From assembly GCA_017550775.1 (NCBI GenBank), contig JAFZOA010000458.1:1-5637 (forward strand): a stretch of 5,637 nucleotides of DNA, in the 5' to 3' direction. Position numbers and translations under genes: made by a program. The notes below the pieces were generated by a model, which had not been told where the DNA came from, did not search any database, and was given only the letters and a program-made list of their open reading frames with translations. Shown here piece after piece: positions 5,094 to 5,637 of the stretch (position 1 is the first letter of the stretch; every line of letters begins with the position of its first letter). Source of the DNA: Ruminiclostridium sp. Lineage in GTDB: Bacteria > Bacillota_A > Clostridia > Oscillospirales > Ruminococcaceae.

Positions 5094-5637
5094 TTATTTT
5101 CTAAGATCCTCTATTCTCACCTTGATGGAATTTGCGTGCGCGGTAAGTCCCTCCCGCTCCGCAACTCTTATTATATCGTCCGCCGCCGCGTTAAGAGCGG
5201 GAGCCGTGTAATAGATATAGCTCGACTTCTTGATGAAGCTGTCCACCGAGAGAGGCGAGAAGAAACGTGCAGTACCGCTTGTCGGGAGAACGTGGTTGGG
5301 GCCTGCGTAGTAGTCTCCGAGCGGCTCCGGCGCGTATGCACCGAGGAAGAGCGAGCCAACATTCACGATGCGACCGATGAACTCCAGCGGGTTCTGCGCC
5401 ACGACCTCACAGTGCTCCGGGGCAAGCGCGTTCGCGATGTCACAGGCCTCGTAGATGCTGTCGGCAACTATTATCTTGCCGTAGTTCGTGAGGGACGCGT
5501 CGATTATATCCTTGCGGGAGAGCGTCTGCATCTGGCGCTCTATCTCGGCGGTGGTCTCTGCCGCCACCCTCTCGCTGGTGGTAATGAGTATCGCGCTCGC
5601 AAGTCTGTCGTGCTCCGCCTGGGACATGAGATCGGCG
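5094..5637 (-). CDS. hisD: Histidinol dehydrogenase HisD, 3' part
   Basis: HisD carries out the last two steps of the pathway, a zinc- and NAD-dependent oxidation of L-histidinol to L-histidine. The C-terminal 180 residues are present; the frame stays open to the right edge of the window, and about 240 N-terminal residues are missing. The fragment begins ADLMSQAEHD, whose Gln and His match the zinc-binding Q259/H262 of the E. coli enzyme. It then has the catalytic Glu-His pair in LAPEH, the conserved GPNHVLPTSGTARFFSPLSV, the zinc-ligand Asp of SVDSF and the final ligand His of GLTAHANS. All visible active-site residues are intact. An internal ATG at 5627 should not be taken as the start, because upstream codons continue the family sequence. 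It is first in this part of the operon; the stop (TAA) is followed by the repeat-element gap. Confidence 0.97.
   Translation of the reverse strand, partial: ADLMSQAEHDRLASAILITTSERVAAETTAEIERQMQTLSRKDIIDASLTNYGKIIVADSIYEACDIANALAPEHCEVVAQNPLEFIGRIVNVGSLFLGAYAPEPLGDYYAGPNHVLPTSGTARFFSPLSVDSFIKKSSYIYYTAPALNAAADDIIRVAEREGLTAHANSIKVRIEDLRK

Overview
The window is a stretch of a histidine biosynthesis operon read entirely from the minus strand. In transcription order it holds hisD (3' part), hisC, hisB, hisH, a duplicated DUF1648-like membrane protein gene, a RelB/DinJ-YoeB type toxin-antitoxin pair, hisA and hisF (5' part). The his proteins are of bacterial type: monofunctional IGP dehydratase HisB, separate HisH and HisF. 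Together with strong AGGAGG-type ribosome binding sites, high GC in the his genes (about 60% in lines I counted) and the style of the accessory genes, this suggests a Clostridia-type Firmicute such as a gut Oscillospiraceae/Ruminococcaceae member. The genus cannot be fixed from the sequence alone, and the phylum is an inference.

Layout from right to left (direction of transcription). 5637-5094: C-terminal part of HisD. 5093-4865: a 229-base gap filled mostly by a palindromic, MITE-like element (about 4904-5077). Its terminal inverted repeats carry AACTGTA heptads, and each arm ends in a compact GC-rich hairpin facing the centre. 4864-2615: hisC, hisB and hisH, tightly packed (one-base gap, then a 4-base ATGA overlap). 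2618-1593: an eight-helix membrane protein made of two tandem copies of the same about 165-residue unit, overlapping hisH by ATGA. 1592-1511: a very AT-rich gap with a perfect-consensus sigma-A promoter (TTGACA, 17 bases, TATAAT) sitting in an inverted repeat. 1510-966: antitoxin then toxin, overlapping by ATGA, at lower GC (about 45%). 964-251: hisA, starting one base after the toxin stop codon. 220-1: start of hisF.

How the parts work together. HisB and HisC catalyse the imidazoleglycerol phosphate dehydratase and histidinol phosphate aminotransferase steps. HisD makes histidine. HisA makes the PRFAR isomer that the HisH-HisF glutamine amidotransferase/cyclase uses. HisH and HisF form one enzyme, yet here their genes are separated by the membrane gene, the toxin-antitoxin module and hisA. 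The toxin-antitoxin module is not simply parked in the operon. The hisA ribosome binding site lies inside the last codons of the toxin gene, the toxin carries a nine-residue tail beyond its usual C-terminal catalytic tyrosine, and the strong antitoxin promoter points into hisA-hisF. This embedding is the most interesting feature of the window.
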